This document shows positions 61,345 to 64,000 of a stretch of 64,000 nt of DNA, one piece after another (position 1 is the stretch's first letter; the number at the start of each line of letters is the position of its first letter). The stretch is from JBBDRJ01 sp963766295. Lineage in GTDB: Bacteria > Actinomycetota > JAICYB01. The notes beneath the pieces were generated by a model that did not search any database, was not told the DNA's origin, and saw only the letters and a program-made list of their open reading frames with translations. The translations under genes and the position numbers were made by a program. Location of the stretch: the NCBI GenBank assembly GCA_963766295.1, contig CAVXYW010000002.1, positions 1,860,001 to 1,924,000 of the forward strand, given 5' to 3'.

Positions 61345-62961
61345 ATGATCGTCGGTGCGCGCGACACGGTGAAGGACCTTGCTTACTCGTATGGTCCCTT
61401 GGCTCTCGTCGCCGTCATCTTTCTAATCATGACCACCGTAGTAAGTCCCATCGATCGCGAAGAGCAACGCCTCACGAGTACGACCACTACGGAAGAAGGC
61501 ACCACGATCGCAAGCGGTCCGGGCAGCACCCGCACGACCGCGGGAACAAGTTCGGCCGGACGCAACGTGGCCGGTTTCGGCTTCGTGCCCGCGGGCGGCG
61601 ATCCCTGCACGGACCGAACCAAGCAGGTTCCCGGCGACAGCTATTCGCCGCCCTGCTACGTGATGGTCGGAAACAACGGCGGAGCCACGAGCCTCGGGGT
61701 TACCCCCACCGAGATAACTGTGTCCGTGCGCGAAGTAGAAGACTTCAACCTTCCAGAGCTATTCGCCGAACTTTCGAACCAGGAGATACGCGAAACGAAC
61801 GAGTCGATCCGGAACACGATCTCGACGCTCGCGGACTACTTCAACAAGCGCTTCCAGTTCTGGGGACGCAAGATCAAGATCAAGTTCTACAAGGGACAGG
61901 GCGCCGCCTTCAGCGAGTTCCTCGGCGGCGGCAAAGAAAAAGCTTTAGCCGACGGGGCCAAGGCAGCCAAAGAGGTCAAGGCGTTCGCCGACGTCAGCGG
62001 GATAACGATTCCCTACGCCGACGCGCTGGCACAGCAGAAAGTTGTGAATATCGGCGCCCCATATCCGTCGCGCCGGTGGTTCGAGAGGCGCAGGCCGTAC
62101 TCGTGGAGCACCTTCACCGACGGCACCGCCGTCGTTGAAGCTGCGGCCAACTGGACGACCAAGCGCCTGCGCAACAAACCCGTTTGCTGCGCAGGCGATG
62201 AGTACAACGGCCGTCCGAGGAAGTACGCGGCTCTTGCGCCGGAGAATGCCGAATACCAAGAGTCCGTTAACGCTTTGCTCGAACGCATGAACAAGGCCGG
62301 GATGAAGGTCGATCTGAACGTCAAATACAAGATCGACGTGAACTCGATGCCGAACCAGGCTTCCAACATCGTCGCTCAGCTGAAAGATGCCGGCATCACT
62401 TCGATCTTGTGCGGCTGCGATCCGATCATGCTCGCCGTCGGCTTGTCACCGAAGTCCAACGAGCAGAACTACTTCCCGGAGTGGCTTACGGCCGGCCTGG
62501 CGTTCGTCGATCAAGACATCGTTGCCCAGCTGATAGATGGACGGCAGTGGAAGCACGCCTTCGGGATCGCTTACAACGCGCAAAACGAGCGCCTGGGAGC
62601 CTCCTACGCATACAACGCATACAAGGCGGTGCAGCCGAACGACGAGCCCGCCTTCGGTGTCGAGATCTACTACGCGCAGCTATACGTGCTTGCCATCGGT
62701 TTGCACATGGCCGGCCCGAACCTGACACCCGAGTCCTTCGAAGCGGGGATGTTCAACTACCCGGGAGGAACCGGCCCACTGGGTTCTTGGGCATTCGATC
62801 CGGGTGACTGGACCACGACGGACGACTTCCGCGAAGTGTGGTGGGACCCCGAACGCACATCACCACAGAACGGCCAACCCGGCGCTTGGGTTGAGCTCAA
62901 CGGCGGAAAGCGGTACTTCCCGGATCAGCTTTACGAGGGAGATGCGCCCTACTTCAAATGA
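61345..62961 (+). CDS. Type I periplasmic-binding-fold substrate-binding protein, membrane-anchored
   Basis: A 538-residue ABC importer binding protein of the branched-chain amino acid (LivJ/K-like) fold. It is held by an N-terminal membrane helix (LALVAVIFLIMTTVV, about 21-35) instead of a lipid anchor, followed by a Thr/Ser linker. The binding fold spans about 115-520 (SLGVTPTEITVSV, WSTFTDGTAVVEAAANW, ASNIVAQLKDAGITSILCG, FGVEIYYAQLYVLAIGLHMAG). It is larger than usual, about 380 residues for LivK. ATG 61345 lies two bases after the upstream stop. Confidence 0.83.
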   Translation: MIVGARDTVKDLAYSYGPLALVAVIFLIMTTVVSPIDREEQRLTSTTTTEEGTTIASGPGSTRTTAGTSSAGRNVAGFGFVPAGGDPCTDRTKQVPGDSYSPPCYVMVGNNGGATSLGVTPTEITVSVREVEDFNLPELFAELSNQEIRETNESIRNTISTLADYFNKRFQFWGRKIKIKFYKGQGAAFSEFLGGGKEKALADGAKAAKEVKAFADVSGITIPYADALAQQKVVNIGAPYPSRRWFERRRPYSWSTFTDGTAVVEAAANWTTKRLRNKPVCCAGDEYNGRPRKYAALAPENAEYQESVNALLERMNKAGMKVDLNVKYKIDVNSMPNQASNIVAQLKDAGITSILCGCDPIMLAVGLSPKSNEQNYFPEWLTAGLAFVDQDIVAQLIDGRQWKHAFGIAYNAQNERLGASYAYNAYKAVQPNDEPAFGVEIYYAQLYVLAIGLHMAGPNLTPESFEAGMFNYPGGTGPLGSWAFDPGDWTTTDDFREVWWDPERTSPQNGQPGAWVELNGGKRYFPDQLYEGDAPYFK

Positions 62962-63182
62962 CACCTAGGCGAATCACTAACAACGTGGAACCGATCGCTC
63001 CGCTCCGGGAGTTGATCTGGAACCGGCACATACTGCGCGGTTTCGGCCCATTGGTCGTCGCCATCGCGCTCTTCGTACTGATGGTCGTGCTGGTACCAAC
63101 CGTTGCGCGCGAACGCGAGACGGTGATCGAGACACCGGCTCCGGTTCCTACGGCCACGGCTTTCCCAACCGGAGCTCCCTAA
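62958..63182 (+). CDS. Small single-pass membrane protein
   Basis: A 74-residue protein with one membrane helix (GPLVVAIALFVLMVVLVPTVA) between a basic N-terminus and a Pro/Thr-rich outer tail. ATG overlaps the binding-protein stop; the TAA overlaps the next ATG as TAATG. Its N-terminus resembles the anchor region of the binding protein, so it may be an accessory part of the same importer. Confidence 0.65.
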   Translation: MTPRRITNNVEPIAPLRELIWNRHILRGFGPLVVAIALFVLMVVLVPTVARERETVIETPAPVPTATAFPTGAP

Positions 63183-64000
63183 TGGTTCTCGACTGGAGGC
63201 GTATCGCTTCGCAACGTCCGGTGCAGATCGTCACGGGTCTGGTGCTGCTGTACTCGGCGCTTTATTGGATTCCCGGTTCACCACTACCCGATCGTCTTCC
63301 CTGGGGCGTCGTCACGCAGGGAGTGATCTTCGGGACGAGCAACGCGTTGCTCGCGATGGGCTTGATCCTCATCTATCGCACGACGCGGATCATCAACTTC
63401 GCGTACGGCGCGATGGGGGCCATGCCCGGCGCTCTTGCTGTGGGCCTGTTCGTTAGCAAGGGATGGAACTACTGGCTGTGCATCGTCCTCGGGGTTGTGG
63501 TCGGTGTCGTCGTCGGAACGCTGATCGACATCCTCATCATCCGCCGCTTCGCGGACTCGCCGCGCCTCGTGCTGACCGTGGCAACCATCGGGCTTACACA
63601 ACTCTTGGGTGCGATAGGTCTCGCTATAACGCTCGCGCTGGGAACCGATGTGTTGATCGGCAATATCGACACACCCATCGACGCGAGCTTCTTCGTCCGG
63701 CCTTATCCGGTTCGCGGCGATCACATCCTCATGGTCGCCATAGCTCCGGTGGTACTTGCCGCGCTGGCGTGGTTCCTGCTTCGAACCGACGTCGGTATGG
63801 CCGTGCGCGCAGCCGCCGAGAACCAGGACCGCGCGCTGCTACTAGGTGTACCGGTGCGAAGACTTCGCACGATCGTGTGGGCCGTGGCCGGCGGCCTCGC
63901 AGCGCTGACGTACATAACCAAGGCTCCGTTCACCGGCGTGTTGCCCGAAGGCATCGTGGGGACCAGCGTCATCCTTCCCGGTCTGGCTGTGGCCGTGATC
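63182..64000 (+). CDS. Branched-chain amino acid-type ABC permease, LivH-like (5' part)
   Basis: The visible 273 residues have the LivH pattern: GVIFGTSNALLAMGLILIYRTTRIINFAYGAM in two pieces near 45-75, RRFADSPRLVLTVATIGLTQ near 120, and the cytoplasmic EAA-like loop RAAAENQDRALLLGVPVRRL near 212-230. The gene runs off the window end. Together with the binding protein it forms an importer of the Liv class; LivM, LivG and LivF would be expected beyond the edge. Confidence 0.9.
   Translation, partial: MVLDWRRIASQRPVQIVTGLVLLYSALYWIPGSPLPDRLPWGVVTQGVIFGTSNALLAMGLILIYRTTRIINFAYGAMGAMPGALAVGLFVSKGWNYWLCIVLGVVVGVVVGTLIDILIIRRFADSPRLVLTVATIGLTQLLGAIGLAITLALGTDVLIGNIDTPIDASFFVRPYPVRGDHILMVAIAPVVLAALAWFLLRTDVGMAVRAAAENQDRALLLGVPVRRLRTIVWAVAGGLAALTYITKAPFTGVLPEGIVGTSVILPGLAVAVI

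Noticed and set aside
61008..62138. Plus-strand frame of 376 codons over the binding-protein gene
   Set aside because: Shadow frame, Arg-rich; the binding-protein frame has the family fold and operon overlaps.
1..64000. tRNA, rRNA, CRISPR array, insertion sequence or prophage
   Set aside because: No cloverleaf-like or repeat-spacer structure, transposase or integrase motif, or terminal inverted repeats were found on reading both strands.

Overview
The window is high-GC chromosomal DNA, compact and uninterrupted by mobile elements. I see no tRNA, rRNA, CRISPR array or insertion sequence. It most likely comes from an actinobacterium (Actinomycetota), probably one far from the well-studied genera. 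The evidence is a complete six-gene mce lipid-import operon with Mkl ATPase and Mce-associated proteins, a BsaP-type biotin synthase auxiliary protein after bioB, homodimeric AceE, several F420-type luciferase-like oxidoreductases, a family-5 uracil-DNA glycosylase, a class F sortase and a steroid/fatty-acid type P450. GTG and TTG starts are frequent, and most neighbours overlap by 1-8 bases.

Layout. 1-3321 (+): end of an SCP2 sterol-carrier protein, acyl-CoA ligase, TIGR03084 protein and DUF72 protein. 3318-6116 (-): a YtxH-like helical protein and a Tal-Pgi fusion whose transaldolase half looks dead. 6205-9970 (+): patatin lipase, ECF sigma factor and a transmembrane anti-sigma factor with a LolA/RseB-like outer domain. 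9967-24514 (-): bioB, bsaP, mkl, yrbEA, yrbEB, mceA-F, two Mce-associated proteins, DUF2207 and LemA, very tightly packed. 24562-28121: an AAC(6')-like acetyltransferase, a hydrolase, a luciferase-like oxidoreductase and an Asp/Glu-racemase-fold protein. 28118-34002: pyruvate dehydrogenase E1, an SDR, L-fuconate-type dehydratase and a solute-binding-fold protein without a signal peptide. 33995-43092 (-): marR, a heterodimeric ABC exporter, an AlkX/YcaQ-type DNA glycosylase, an FAD/Fe-S oxidoreductase and a DUF6624 protein. 43093-44302 (-): thiS, thiE and a gamma-glutamylcyclotransferase-like gene. 44322-50585: small membrane proteins, two more luciferase-like oxidoreductases, PhzF, sortase F and UDG. 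50619-54348 (+): acyl-CoA dehydrogenase, a cyclase-family hydrolase, a clear terminator and a frameshifted lactate-racemase-like gene. 54342-57997: padR with a striking repeat operator and two tandem alpha/beta-hydrolase/nucleotide-cyclase fusions. 58009-64000: a P450-tetR operon with a clean palindromic operator, divergent from an importer cluster (surface protein, binding protein, small membrane protein, LivH permease) that runs off the window.

How the genes fit together. Lipid and sterol handling is the recurring theme: SCP2, acyl-CoA ligase, acyl-CoA dehydrogenase, Mce importer and P450. Several loci pair a one-component regulator with its own visible operator (MarR, PadR, TetR). The most interesting candidates are the extended mce operon ending in zinc-ribbon Mas, DUF2207 and LemA; the marR-exporter-DNA glycosylase operon, which looks like a genotoxin-resistance cassette; the hydrolase-cyclase pair in which the second copy has lost its hydrolase catalytic residues; and the P450/TetR/importer locus. 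All assignments come from reading motifs in the sequence; no database search was run.
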